DNA of 64,000 nt from assembly GCA_944383545.1 (NCBI GenBank), contig CALWPY010000001.1, positions 167,980 to 231,979 on the forward strand. The letters run 5' to 3'. Made by a program: the position numbers and the translations under genes. The stretch's first letter is position 1; the number at the start of each line of letters is the position of its first letter. Positions 1 to 7,782 of the stretch are shown here, in pieces. This DNA comes from an uncultured Lachnospiraceae bacterium (GTDB taxonomy: Bacteria > Bacillota > Clostridia > Lachnospirales > Lachnospiraceae). The notes beneath the pieces are model-generated. The model was not told the origin of the DNA. It did not search any database and was given only the letters and a program-made list of their open reading frames with translations.

Positions 1-351
1 TGGCTTTTGAAAAATCTGGTATTCTCATTTTTTATAGGATTTTTCTATGGAATATTTGTCATAGACCTCTGTTACTCATTTAATATCATGGTGAGACTGA
101 GAAAGTTTGCGCAGGAAAAGGAGATAATAGTACGGCTTGAAGCCTTAAAGGACCAGTTTGTACTTGCAAGGGAAGAAAGAAAGGAAAAGAGACGTTTCAT
201 GCTTGCGATGTATACGTCAAAGCCTTTCAGGGAAACCATGGATGACCTGTTCGAGAAATTTACTGAAAATATGACGGAAAAATATAATGATGCTAAAAAA
301 GCGATTTCCGAAAAGAGCTATATGGAATATAAAAAGAAGAAAAAGAAATAA
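1..351 (+). CDS. C-terminal part of a membrane protein (putative ABC-transporter type IV-like), 5' end outside window
   Basis: The reading frame is open from the first base, so this is the tail of a longer protein; the TTG at 7 is only the first possible start inside the window. About 116 residues are visible. They begin with a hydrophobic segment rich in Phe and Gly that ends in a D-L-C-Y-S-F motif, then continue as a long, highly charged, probably cytoplasmic helix finishing in a run of lysines. A last transmembrane helix carrying an acidic residue and followed by a charged tail resembles what I recall of the putative ABC-transporter type IV family in clostridia. That family name is tentative. 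A strong terminator follows directly. Confidence 0.5.
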   Translation, partial: WLLKNLVFSFFIGFFYGIFVIDLCYSFNIMVRLRKFAQEKEIIVRLEALKDQFVLAREERKEKRRFMLAMYTSKPFRETMDDLFEKFTENMTEKYNDAKKAISEKSYMEYKKKKKK

Positions 352-371
352 ATAAATGGCATTTAAAAATA

Positions 372-426
372 AAGTCGGGATTTTACATATATTTTATATT
401 TGTAAAATCCCGACTTGTTTTATTTT
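372..426 (+). terminator. Intrinsic terminator after the first gene
   Basis: A perfect 16-bp inverted repeat (372-387 with 401-416, stem starting AAGTCGGGATTTTACA) with a 13-nt loop is followed by a T-rich run. It separates the upstream gene from the phosphate operon. Confidence 0.9.
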
Positions 427-468
427 ATGAGATTTTGGGAAAAATATATTTGTAAACAGGCACCTGAT

Positions 469-523
469 TTTACATAGATTTAACAAAACTACGATTTTGC
501 ATTTAATGTTAAATAAATATAAT
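469..523 (+). promoter_or_regulatory. pstS promoter with PhoP-box-like direct repeats
   Basis: TTTACA (469-474) and TTAACA (480-485) are spaced 11 bp start to start, which fits the TT(A/C/T)ACA direct repeats bound by PhoP in Bacillus. Downstream lie TTTGCA (496-501) and a perfect TATAAT (518-523) separated by 16 bp. The repeats sit just upstream of the -35, as expected for an activator. The operon's own PhoB/PhoP-type regulator (4699-5373) is the natural candidate to bind here; that link is inferred. Confidence 0.55.
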
Positions 524-607
524 GAAATCGTACCACGGTGGCAATGATAAAAAATATAATAAAAATGACCGGAAAATTTACGGTCAAACAAGGAGGAAAA
601 ATTAATT

Positions 608-1456
608 ATGAAGTTAAAGAAATTACTTGTAGCAGGATTAGCAGGAGTAATGATGCTTGCAACTATGACAGGATGCGGCGGAAATTCATCAGATGAAATT
701 CATGTAGTAAGCCGTGAGGATGGCTCAGGAACAAGAGGAGCATTTACAGAGCTTCTTGGAATAGCAGTGGATGATGTGGATAATACTGTATCAACAGCAG
801 AAATCACACAGAGTACTTCAGTTATGATGACAACAATAGCAGGAAATGAATCAGCAATCGGTTACGTATCACTCGGCTCACTTAACGATGAGGTTAAGGC
901 AGTTCAGGTAGACGGAGTAGCACCTTCAGTTGATACTGTAAAGGACGGAAGCTATAAGGTGTCAAGACCGTTTATCATAGCACATAAAGACGGTTTAAGC
1001 GATGTAGCACAGGATTATATTAATTACATTCTCAGTGCAGAAGGTCAGGCAATTATCGGTGAAGAAGGATATATCACAATTGATGATGCAGCACCTTCAT
1101 ATACTGCAAGCGGAATGTCAGGAAGAGTAACACTTGCAGGCTCTACATCCGTAGCACCTGTTATGGAAAAACTTGCAGATGCATATATGGCACTTAATCC
1201 TGATGTAACAGTAGAAATTCAGCAGTCAGGCTCATCAGCAGGTATTGAATCAGCTATTCAGGGTGCATGCGATATTGCAATGTCATCAAGAGAATTAAAG
1301 GAAGAAGAAACAGCTGAAGGACTTGACCCGATTGTTATGGCAATGGACGGTATTGCGGTAATAGTTAATAAAAACAATGATGTAGAAAATCTGACAAGTG
1401 AGCAGATTATGAAGATTTACACAGGTGAAATTACAAGTTGGTCAGAGGTTGAGTAA
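608..1456 (+). CDS. pstS: Phosphate ABC transporter substrate-binding lipoprotein PstS (permuted domain order)
   Basis: This lipoprotein captures phosphate outside the membrane and delivers it to PstCA. The first 23 residues are a signal peptide ending in a lipobox with Cys23. The fold halves appear in swapped order. The SREDGSGTRGAF motif, normally in the second half of PstS, is at about residues 35-46. The GSTSVAPVMEKL and QQSGSSAG motifs, normally N-terminal, lie at about 178-208. The protein ends at YTGEITSW, normally mid-protein. At 282 residues it is still full length, so it is permuted rather than truncated. A strong AGGAGG lies 8 nt before the ATG. pstC starts 2 nt after the stop. The whole pst-pho set reads in one direction and probably forms one phosphate-starvation operon. 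Confidence 0.9.
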   Translation: MKLKKLLVAGLAGVMMLATMTGCGGNSSDEIHVVSREDGSGTRGAFTELLGIAVDDVDNTVSTAEITQSTSVMMTTIAGNESAIGYVSLGSLNDEVKAVQVDGVAPSVDTVKDGSYKVSRPFIIAHKDGLSDVAQDYINYILSAEGQAIIGEEGYITIDDAAPSYTASGMSGRVTLAGSTSVAPVMEKLADAYMALNPDVTVEIQQSGSSAGIESAIQGACDIAMSSRELKEEETAEGLDPIVMAMDGIAVIVNKNNDVENLTSEQIMKIYTGEITSWSEVE

Positions 1457-1458
1457 AA

Positions 1459-2307
1459 ATGAAAAGACAAAAAGAAAATATAATGAAGTATGTCTTCCTT
1501 ATATGTGCCTGTATGTCAATACTTTTTGTAGCACTTATCTGTATATTTCTTTTTGCTAATGGTTTGCCTGCAATGGCAGAGATAGGCTTCGCAGACTTTC
1601 TTCTGGGAAAGAACTGGAAGCCTCTCCAAAACCAGTTCGGAATATTTCCGATGATAATAGGAAGTATATATGTAACGGCAGGAGCCATTATTGTAGGAGT
1701 TCCTATAGGAATACTGACGGCGATATTTATGTCGAGATTTTGTCCTAAGAAGCTTTACAAGATTATCAAACCTGCAGTAGGGCTTCTTGCAGGAATTCCG
1801 TCAATAGTATACGGATTTTTTGCGCTTGTGGTTATGGTGCCTATTGCACAGGACTTATTTGGAGGAAGCGGAAAAGGAATTCTCACTGCCTCGGTACTTC
1901 TGGGACTTATGATACTCCCTACAATTATTGAGGTTTCTGAGTCTGCTTTAAATGCAGTGCCTGAAAGCTATTATGAGGGCTCTCTTGCACTCGGGGCAAC
2001 ACATGAAAGAAGTGTATTTAAGGCAATGCTGCCGGCGGCAAAATCAGGTATGCTGGCAGGAATTATTTTAGGAATAGGACGTGCCATAGGAGAGACAATG
2101 GCAGTTGTCATGATAGCCGGAAATTCAGCAATTATGCCGGAATCAATTACATCGGGAGTAAGGACACTTACCTCAAACATAGTACTTGAAATGGCATATG
2201 CTTCAGGTCTGCATGAAGAAGCATTGATTGCAACGGCATGTGTGCTGTTCGTATTTATTCTATTAATAAATCTCTGTTTTTCCATGCTTAAGAAAAAGGA
2301 GGCTTAA
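1459..2307 (+). CDS. pstC: Phosphate ABC transporter permease PstC
   Basis: One of two membrane subunits forming the phosphate channel. The 282-residue protein has about six hydrophobic segments, the first at residues 12-34. The cytoplasmic coupling motif of ABC permeases is visible near residues 175-215, around LGATHERSVFKAMLPAA followed by GIGRAIGET. The length is close to that usual for PstC. It follows pstS with a 2-nt gap and precedes pstA by 3 nt, so the three are translated from one message. The start ATG comes directly after the pstS stop, with ribosome-site-like purines inside the end of pstS. Confidence 0.93.
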   Translation: MKRQKENIMKYVFLICACMSILFVALICIFLFANGLPAMAEIGFADFLLGKNWKPLQNQFGIFPMIIGSIYVTAGAIIVGVPIGILTAIFMSRFCPKKLYKIIKPAVGLLAGIPSIVYGFFALVVMVPIAQDLFGGSGKGILTASVLLGLMILPTIIEVSESALNAVPESYYEGSLALGATHERSVFKAMLPAAKSGMLAGIILGIGRAIGETMAVVMIAGNSAIMPESITSGVRTLTSNIVLEMAYASGLHEEALIATACVLFVFILLINLCFSMLKKKEA

Positions 2308-2310
2308 AAC

Positions 2311-3249
2311 ATGGCAGAGCAGACGAAAAAACTTGATGAAAGAGCAATGAGTGAGGAAGAAATGAAAGAACTGGAAGCATCAAACATAAATAAAATAACC
2401 CTTAAAAGAAAATGGATGCAGTACAAGAAGCATCCAGGCTCTCTGGCGCTTTTCATACTGGTTTCACTGTCCACGGTCATCACAGTGGGAGTGTTGGTTT
2501 TCCTTATCTTATATATTATAATAAACGGAGTAATGCATCTTACGCTGGAGCTTTTTGCATGGAACTATAACAGTGAAAACGTATCAATGACACCGGCACT
2601 TATAAATACTTTAATAATGATTGTACTTACTCTTATAATGGCAGTTCCGATAGGCGTATTTTCAGCCATATACATGGTTGAGTATGCAAAAAGAGGTAAC
2701 AAGGTGGTTAAGATAGTAAGAATAACCACAGAGACTCTTCAAGGTATACCTTCCATAGTTTACGGACTCTTCGGATATATACTTTTTGTTATAACTCTTG
2801 GCTGGAGCTATTCCATGCTTTCGGGAGCGATAACCCTTGCAATCATGGTGCTTCCGCTTATAATGAGAACAACCGAGGAAGCACTCATGGCAGTTCCTGA
2901 TTCATACAGAGAAGGAAGCTTCGGGCTCGGAGCAGGAAGACTGAGGACTGTATTTCGTGCAGTTCTGCCTTCAGCGATGCCGGGAATACTTTCGGGAGTT
3001 ATCCTTGCAATAGGAAGAATTGTCGGCGAGACGGCGGCCCTTATATATACGGCAGGTACGGTGGCAAAGATACCGGAAAACCTGTTTTCATCTACAAGAA
3101 CTCTGGCTGTACACATGTATTGTCTTCTTTCTGAGGGCTTCTATACCGACCAGGCATATGCTACGGCAGTAGTTCTCCTTGTAGTGGTGCTTATTGTAAA
3201 CTGGCTGTCCGGAGTAGCGGCAAAGAAGCTTATGAGTAAAACCAAGTAA
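2311..3249 (+). CDS. pstA: Phosphate ABC transporter permease PstA
   Basis: Second membrane subunit of the phosphate importer. The 312-residue protein starts with a charged cytoplasmic extension of about 45 residues, rich in Glu and Lys, before its first membrane helix. This is longer than in minimal PstA proteins. The coupling motif is clear (LGAGRLRTVFRAVLPSAMPG, then AIGRIVGET). It shares the fold and motif spacing of PstC next door. AGGAGG lies just before the ATG, overlapping the end of pstC. A 41-nt gap separates it from pstB. Confidence 0.93.
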   Translation: MAEQTKKLDERAMSEEEMKELEASNINKITLKRKWMQYKKHPGSLALFILVSLSTVITVGVLVFLILYIIINGVMHLTLELFAWNYNSENVSMTPALINTLIMIVLTLIMAVPIGVFSAIYMVEYAKRGNKVVKIVRITTETLQGIPSIVYGLFGYILFVITLGWSYSMLSGAITLAIMVLPLIMRTTEEALMAVPDSYREGSFGLGAGRLRTVFRAVLPSAMPGILSGVILAIGRIVGETAALIYTAGTVAKIPENLFSSTRTLAVHMYCLLSEGFYTDQAYATAVVLLVVVLIVNWLSGVAAKKLMSKTK

Positions 3250-3290
3250 CAGTAAGTATTGCATATTTAAAATGTCAGGAAGGATAAATT

Positions 3291-4040
3291 ATGGATAAGT
3301 TTAAAATTAAGGATGTAGATTTATACTATGGCGATTTCAAGGCGCTAAAAGGTATCAATCTGGATATACCTGCAAATAAAATCACCGCTTTTATAGGTCC
3401 GTCAGGCTGCGGCAAATCAACACTTTTAAAGTCATTAAACAGAATGAATGACTTGGTAGAAGGCTGTAAAATAACCGGTGAATTTCTGCTTGACGGTGAA
3501 GATATTTACGGGGATATGGACGTTAATCTCTTAAGAAAGAGAGTGGGAATGGTATTTCAGAGACCAAATCCGTTTCCTATGAGTATATATGAAAATATAG
3601 CTTACGGACCTAAGACACATGGTATACGTTCTAAGGCAAAACTGGACGATATAGTTGAAAAATCACTTCGTGATGCGGCTATATGGGATGAAGTAAAGGA
3701 CAGACTTAAGAAAAGTGCATTAGGTCTTTCGGGTGGTCAGCAGCAGAGACTTTGTATAGCAAGAGCACTGGCTGTAGAGCCTGAAGTACTTCTTATGGAT
3801 GAGCCTACCAGTGCGCTTGACCCTATATCCACCTCTAAAGTAGAGGAGCTTGCAATGGACCTTAAGGATAAGTATACCATAGTTATGGTAACACATAATA
3901 TGCAGCAGGCTGTACGTGTTTCAGATAAGACTGCATTTTTCCTGCTGGGAGAGGTAGTAGAATATAACGACACAGATAAGATATTTGCCACACCTCAGGA
4001 TAAGAGAACAGAGGATTATATAACAGGAAGGTTTGGATAA
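3291..4040 (+). CDS. pstB: Phosphate ABC transporter ATP-binding protein PstB
   Basis: This ATPase powers phosphate uptake by PstCA. The 249 residues hold a Walker A motif (GPSGCGKST, residues 36-44), an RPNPFPMS stretch typical of the PstB subfamily after the Q-loop, an ABC signature (LSGGQQQR), and a Walker B ending in [10 protein letters not shown] conserved THNMQQA histidine switch follows. The length is typical for PstB. AGGAAGG precedes the ATG. phoU starts directly after it. Confidence 0.97.
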   Translation: MDKFKIKDVDLYYGDFKALKGINLDIPANKITAFIGPSGCGKSTLLKSLNRMNDLVEGCKITGEFLLDGEDIYGDMDVNLLRKRVGMVFQRPNPFPMSIYENIAYGPKTHGIRSKAKLDDIVEKSLRDAAIWDEVKDRLKKSALGLSGGQQQRLCIARALAVEPEVLLMDEPTSALDPISTSKVEELAMDLKDKYTIVMVTHNMQQAVRVSDKTAFFLLGEVVEYNDTDKIFATPQDKRTEDYITGRFG

Positions 4041-4041
4041 T

Positions 4042-4698
4042 ATGAGAAAAGAATTTGATGAGCAGTTGGAAAGACTGAATACCGAAATGATTAAAATGGG
4101 CTCATATTGCGAATACGCCATAGGCTCTGCCATGAAGGCTTTGTTTGAAAATGATACAGAGGCCGTAAAGGAAGTTGAAGAATATGAACGTGAAATAAAT
4201 CAGAAGGAAAGAGAAATAGAAAGCATGTGCCTTAAACTTCTTTTAAAGCAACAGCCTGTGGCACATGACTTAAGAACGGTTTCTTCAGCACTCCGAATGA
4301 TAGCTGACCTTGAGCGTGTGGGTGACCAGTCAGAGGATATTGCGGAAATAACCAAATTTGTGGATGTTTCAAAGCTTAAAGGAAAGACTCATATTAAGGA
4401 AATGTCCGATGAAGCAATCAATATGCTTACAAAAAGTGTGGATTCTTTTGTAAAAAAAGATGTTGAGCTTGCAAAATATGTTATTTTGAGAGATGATGTA
4501 GTTGATAATCTTTTTAATGAAATCAAAGAGGAATTAATTACCTGTATAGCTGAGAATAAGGACGGGGGAGAAGCATATCTGGATTTATTTATGGTGGCTA
4601 AATATCTTGAAAGAATCGGAGATCATGCGACAAATATTGCTGAGTGGGTTATTTTCAGCGTTACGGGAAAACATATCGAGGAAGGGAATCTTAAATAA
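4042..4698 (+). CDS. phoU: Phosphate uptake regulator PhoU
   Basis: PhoU is an all-helical protein that links the state of the Pst transporter to the PhoR kinase and limits uptake. The 218 residues show two copies of the PhoU helical repeat, recognisable by E-R-(V/I)-G-D motifs: LERVGDQSEDIAE near residue 94 and LERIGDHATNIAE near residue 200. I take the ATG at 4042 as start because AGGAAGG (4025-4031) is then 10 nt upstream. An in-frame TTG at 4033 would leave no room for ribosome binding. The stop is followed directly by the response regulator's ATG. Confidence 0.93.
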   Translation: MRKEFDEQLERLNTEMIKMGSYCEYAIGSAMKALFENDTEAVKEVEEYEREINQKEREIESMCLKLLLKQQPVAHDLRTVSSALRMIADLERVGDQSEDIAEITKFVDVSKLKGKTHIKEMSDEAINMLTKSVDSFVKKDVELAKYVILRDDVVDNLFNEIKEELITCIAENKDGGEAYLDLFMVAKYLERIGDHATNIAEWVIFSVTGKHIEEGNLK

Positions 4699-5373
4699 AT
4701 GATATATTTTCTTGAGGATGATGATGTAATCAGAAATTTTGTGATTTACGCACTTAACAATTCTGATTTAAAAGTAGAGGGTTTTTCCAGACCTTCTCTT
4801 TTCTGGGAAGCGATGAAAAAAGAACTTCCGAGTCTGGTACTGCTGGATAGAATGTTACCGGAGGAAGACGGACTTGAGGTTTTAAAGAAGCTTCGCTCCA
4901 AGCAGGAAACGAAAATGCTTCCTGTAATTATGATTACTGCAATGGGAACTGAATATGACAAGGTCATGGGACTTGACAGCGGTGCTGATGATTACATTAC
5001 AAAGCCTTTCGGAACAATGGAGCTTATCTCCAGAGTAAAGGCTATTTTAAGGAGAACAACCCCGCATAGCGGAAAGTCCGAGTATATTGTGGGAGGTTTG
5101 TACTTATGTCCTGAAAAGCACATCGTACGTGCAAATGGAGAAGATGTTACCCTTACGCTGAAAGAATTTGAGCTTTTATGTTTACTCATGTCAAATGAAG
5201 GCTCGGTATATACAAGAGACCAGATACTTAAACAAATCTGGGGTTATGATTTCGATGGAGAGAGCAGAACGGTAGATGTCCATGTGAGAACACTCCGTTC
5301 CAAACTGGGTGAGTGTGGAGAGTTAATAGAAACCATCAGAGGAATAGGATACCGCATTCGGGGAGGAGCTTAA
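4699..5373 (+). CDS. phoB: PhoB/PhoP-type response regulator (OmpR family)
   Basis: DNA-binding regulator of the phosphate-starvation response. The receiver domain (residues 1-120) has the acidic pocket E6-D7-D8, the phosphorylation site D50 in VLLDRMLP, and the conserved lysine K102 in TKPF. The C-terminal winged helix (about 128-224) has the OmpR-type TRDQIL and RTVDVHVRTLRSKLG stretches. The neighbouring pst genes and kinase support the phosphate role; Gram-positive homologues are often called PhoP. Its stop overlaps the kinase ATG. It probably binds the repeats upstream of pstS. Confidence 0.88.
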   Translation: MIYFLEDDDVIRNFVIYALNNSDLKVEGFSRPSLFWEAMKKELPSLVLLDRMLPEEDGLEVLKKLRSKQETKMLPVIMITAMGTEYDKVMGLDSGADDYITKPFGTMELISRVKAILRRTTPHSGKSEYIVGGLYLCPEKHIVRANGEDVTLTLKEFELLCLLMSNEGSVYTRDQILKQIWGYDFDGESRTVDVHVRTLRSKLGECGELIETIRGIGYRIRGGA

Positions 5374-7049
5374 TGAGTAAAAGAATTTTCAGAGGGATAT
5401 TTCTGGTATCCCTCGTTACTATTTTAATAACGCTTATTTTTATAATAACTGCGCTTACAAGATATTTTGACAGCCAGCTTGAGGTAGAATTAAGGAGTCA
5501 GGCAAAATACATTTCTGCTGCCGTAGAAGAGGAAGGAATGACCTATTTTGACAGGTTTTCTGAAGGCGGTGCGGCAGACAGCAGAGTAACATGGATTGCC
5601 GGGGACGGAACGGTGCTTTATGACAGTATAGGTGATGAAGCTTCCATGGAGAATCATATTAAAAGGGAAGAAGTACAGGAAGCCATACAGTCAGGAACGG
5701 GAGAAGCCGTAAGGTATTCCAGAACTCTGTCAGAAAAGACGGTATATTATGCTACACTTCTTTCTGACGGAAGCGTACTCAGGCTATCAAGTGAACAGAG
5801 AGGCATGCTTGTAATACTTTTGGGACTTTTGTCTCCGATAATAGCAATAGTACTTATAGCAGCAGCCATTGCGGCCTTTTTGTCAAGAGCAATTTCCAAA
5901 AATATAGTAAAACCTATAAATGAAATAGACTTAGATAAGCCTTATACTGCAGATAAATATGAAGAACTTTCACCTCTCTTAAGAAAGATAAATAATCAGA
6001 ATGAGCTTATAAAAGAGCAGATGGAGGAACTTACCAGAAAGCAGAGAGAATTCAGTCTGATAACGGAAAATATGAATGAAGGACTGCTTATTATAGATTC
6101 CAATGCTGAGGTGCTTTCGTATAACTCTGCCGTAAAGAGAATGTTTGACATTAAAGATGAAAGCGGTGTAAAAAATGCACTTATGATTAACAGAAGCAGT
6201 GAGTTTATAGACGTAATACAAAAGGCTCTGGACGGACGTCACAGCGAGCATGAAATGGAGTATAACGGAGGGTATTTACTGCTTATTGCAAGTCCTGTCA
6301 TGCATGACTTAAAAACTGACGGTGCAATAATAATAATGCTTGATATAACGGAGAAGCAGATGAGGGATGAATTAAGAAGGAGTTTTACTTCAAATGTATC
6401 ACATGAGCTGAAAACCCCGCTTACCACAATTTACGGGGTTGCAGACATGTTGAGGAGCGGGCTTGTAAAGCAGGAAGATATTCCGCGTTTTGCAAATGAC
6501 ATATATGCCGAAAGCGGAAGGATGATAACCCTCATTAATGATATTATTAAACTTTCCAAGCTGGATGAAGAGAGCGGTCTGCAGGAAGAAAAAATCAGGG
6601 TCGACATGTATGCCGTTGCAAAGATGACAATAAAACGCCTTGAAAGTGCTGCCGCCAAAAAGAATGTTAAGCTTACGACAAAGGGAAATCTCGGTACGTC
6701 ATATGTATGGGGTGTTGAATCCATGCTTGAGGATGTGGTATATAACCTTTGCGATAATTCCATAAAATATAATAAAGAAAATGGAAGTGTTGAAATAGAA
6801 GTATCAAATTCCGACGGAATGGTCCATGTAAGTGTATCTGATACGGGAATAGGAGTTCCGAAAAACGATATGGAAAGAATCTTTGAAAGATTTTACAGGG
6901 TTGATAAGAGCCATTCCAGAAACATAGGCGGCACGGGACTCGGACTTTCTATAGTAAAGCATGTGGTAAATTACCATGAAGGAAGTATTGATATAGAAAG
7001 TGAAGAGGGAAAAGGTACAAAGATTACCGTGAGTTTTGCGGAGGCATAG
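5373..7049 (+). CDS. phoR: PhoR-type phosphate sensor histidine kinase
   Basis: Membrane kinase partner of the preceding regulator. The 558 residues contain a membrane helix at about 8-29, an extracytoplasmic domain (30-142), a second helix (145-171), a linker, a PAS-like domain (about 226-330), a HisKA domain with phosphoacceptor H344 in NVSHELKTPL, and an ATPase domain with DTGIGVP and GGTGLGLSIV boxes. The start is the ATG at 5373, whose A is the last base of the regulator's TAA and which follows GGGGAGGAG. An upstream GTG lies inside the regulator and was not used. A terminator follows 114 nt downstream. Confidence 0.9.
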   Translation: MSKRIFRGIFLVSLVTILITLIFIITALTRYFDSQLEVELRSQAKYISAAVEEEGMTYFDRFSEGGAADSRVTWIAGDGTVLYDSIGDEASMENHIKREEVQEAIQSGTGEAVRYSRTLSEKTVYYATLLSDGSVLRLSSEQRGMLVILLGLLSPIIAIVLIAAAIAAFLSRAISKNIVKPINEIDLDKPYTADKYEELSPLLRKINNQNELIKEQMEELTRKQREFSLITENMNEGLLIIDSNAEVLSYNSAVKRMFDIKDESGVKNALMINRSSEFIDVIQKALDGRHSEHEMEYNGGYLLLIASPVMHDLKTDGAIIIMLDITEKQMRDELRRSFTSNVSHELKTPLTTIYGVADMLRSGLVKQEDIPRFANDIYAESGRMITLINDIIKLSKLDEESGLQEEKIRVDMYAVAKMTIKRLESAAAKKNVKLTTKGNLGTSYVWGVESMLEDVVYNLCDNSIKYNKENGSVEIEVSNSDGMVHVSVSDTGIGVPKNDMERIFERFYRVDKSHSRNIGGTGLGLSIVKHVVNYHEGSIDIESEEGKGTKITVSFAEA

Positions 7050-7162
7050 TGCAGGGACGAACGGCAAAATGAAAGTCGGACGAAAATACTTGAATTTAAT
7101 TACTAAATATGTTAGAGTTAAATTAACTAGTAAAGAATATGCATTCGAGTAGTGCAAAAAGC

Positions 7163-7200
7163 GAAAGCCTTGGAGCGTCACCTCCAAGGCTTTCTTTTAG
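7163..7200. terminator. Bidirectional terminator between phoR and a minus-strand small gene
   Basis: A perfect 13-bp stem (7163-7175 with 7182-7194; GAAAGCCTTGGAG) with a 6-nt loop has TTTT on the plus-strand side and a GCTTTTT tail when read on the minus strand. It can end both the phosphate operon and the small minus-strand gene at 7202-7297. Confidence 0.88.
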
Positions 7201-7201
7201 G

Positions 7202-7297
7202 TTAGTTGTCACGGTCGTTTCCGTCTAACCATTTGCGTATGTAGTAGTTGATTACATCCGCCATAACGGAAACCAGTAAAGATATGATAGGATTCAA
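7202..7297 (-). CDS. 31-residue membrane peptide, possible type I toxin
   Basis: A short reading frame starts at TTG (7297-7295) behind a strong GGGAGG (7306-7311) at 8 nt spacing. It codes for 31 residues: a hydrophobic N-terminal helix (MNPIISLLVSVMADV), then an aromatic-basic stretch (NYYIRKWLDG) and a charged end. The pattern, one short membrane helix followed by YYIxKWLDG, matches small unannotated peptides I recall from many clostridial genomes; their function is not known to me. It has its own promoter and a terminator directly after the stop. The leader can fold so that the ribosome site is masked, as in type I toxin mRNAs. A toxin role is inference. Confidence 0.6.
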   Translation of the reverse strand: MNPIISLLVSVMADVINYYIRKWLDGNDRDN

Positions 7298-7305
7298 GTA
7301 GTGCA

Positions 7306-7372
7306 CCTCCCTTCTGTTGCCAGATTGGGAGTGACAACAGAATCAGTGTAGCATATCTCGAATGTCATTGAA
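7306..7372 (-). promoter_or_regulatory. Promoter and structured leader of the 31-residue peptide
   Basis: On the minus strand TTCAAT (7367-7372) and TACACT (7345-7350) are 16 bp apart, with an extended -10 TGC just before TACACT. The roughly 40-nt leader contains CTGTTG and CAACAG arms that form a hairpin. Its loop holds ACTCCC, which is complementary to the GGGAG of the ribosome site. Confidence 0.5.
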
Positions 7373-7782
7373 ATAATGTGCAACAAATTGCTGCACAATT
7401 TTTTGAAATAAAAAATAGTATAATGAGCATTGCGACGGATTGCGCTTGCGCAAGACGGCATAATGCGAAAAAGCACATGGAGCCGACAGGCGACAACACC
7501 GACTTATTTCTTTACATGGCATTGGCAGTGATTTCAATGGAGGGAGTTATAAGGGTATCAAAGAAAATTAAAGATGATGGTGCGGACATAAATTCCTTTG
7601 ATGCAGACGGCTACAGTGTTATAATTAGGGAGGAAGAGAAAAAGGGTTACCGTTTTATTGATACTGCAAAGGACATTGCAAAAATGGATAAGGAAAAACA
7701 GGGGGAAGGCATTATTTATATTATTTTTTATACTTTTGTTACTGATAACTATATTCGATAATTTATTTTAAAGGAGCAGGCG
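7373..7782. other. Accessory intergenic stretch with palindromes and a decayed surface-anchor reading frame
   Basis: No intact gene is supported between the small peptide and the TPR gene. The stretch holds a 19-bp near-palindrome (about 7378-7396), a REP-like hairpin (TTGCGC-TT-GCGCAA at 7440-7453 inside flanking GCATT/AATGC), and the anchor remnant described separately. A purine-rich ribosome site (AAGGAG) before 7783 belongs to the next gene. Confidence 0.5.
7471..7761 (+). pseudogene. Probable remnant of a sortase-anchored surface protein C terminus
   Basis: In the plus frame, residues KHMEPTGDNTDLFLYMALAV and then about 18 more, ending in KKIKDD, have the layout of a cell-wall sorting signal: a P-x-TGDNT motif, a hydrophobic helix and a basic end. 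No signal peptide or upstream domain exists; the region before it is palindromic repeat DNA. The frame runs on for about 60 residues past the point where a sorting signal should stop. No ribosome site fits any start codon. I read it as a fragment left from a deleted or recombined surface-protein gene. It could instead be chance resemblance. Confidence 0.35.

Noticed and set aside
4033..4044. TTG at 4033 as phoU start
   Set aside because: The AGGAAGG site would be 1-2 nt away; ATG at 4042 gives normal spacing.
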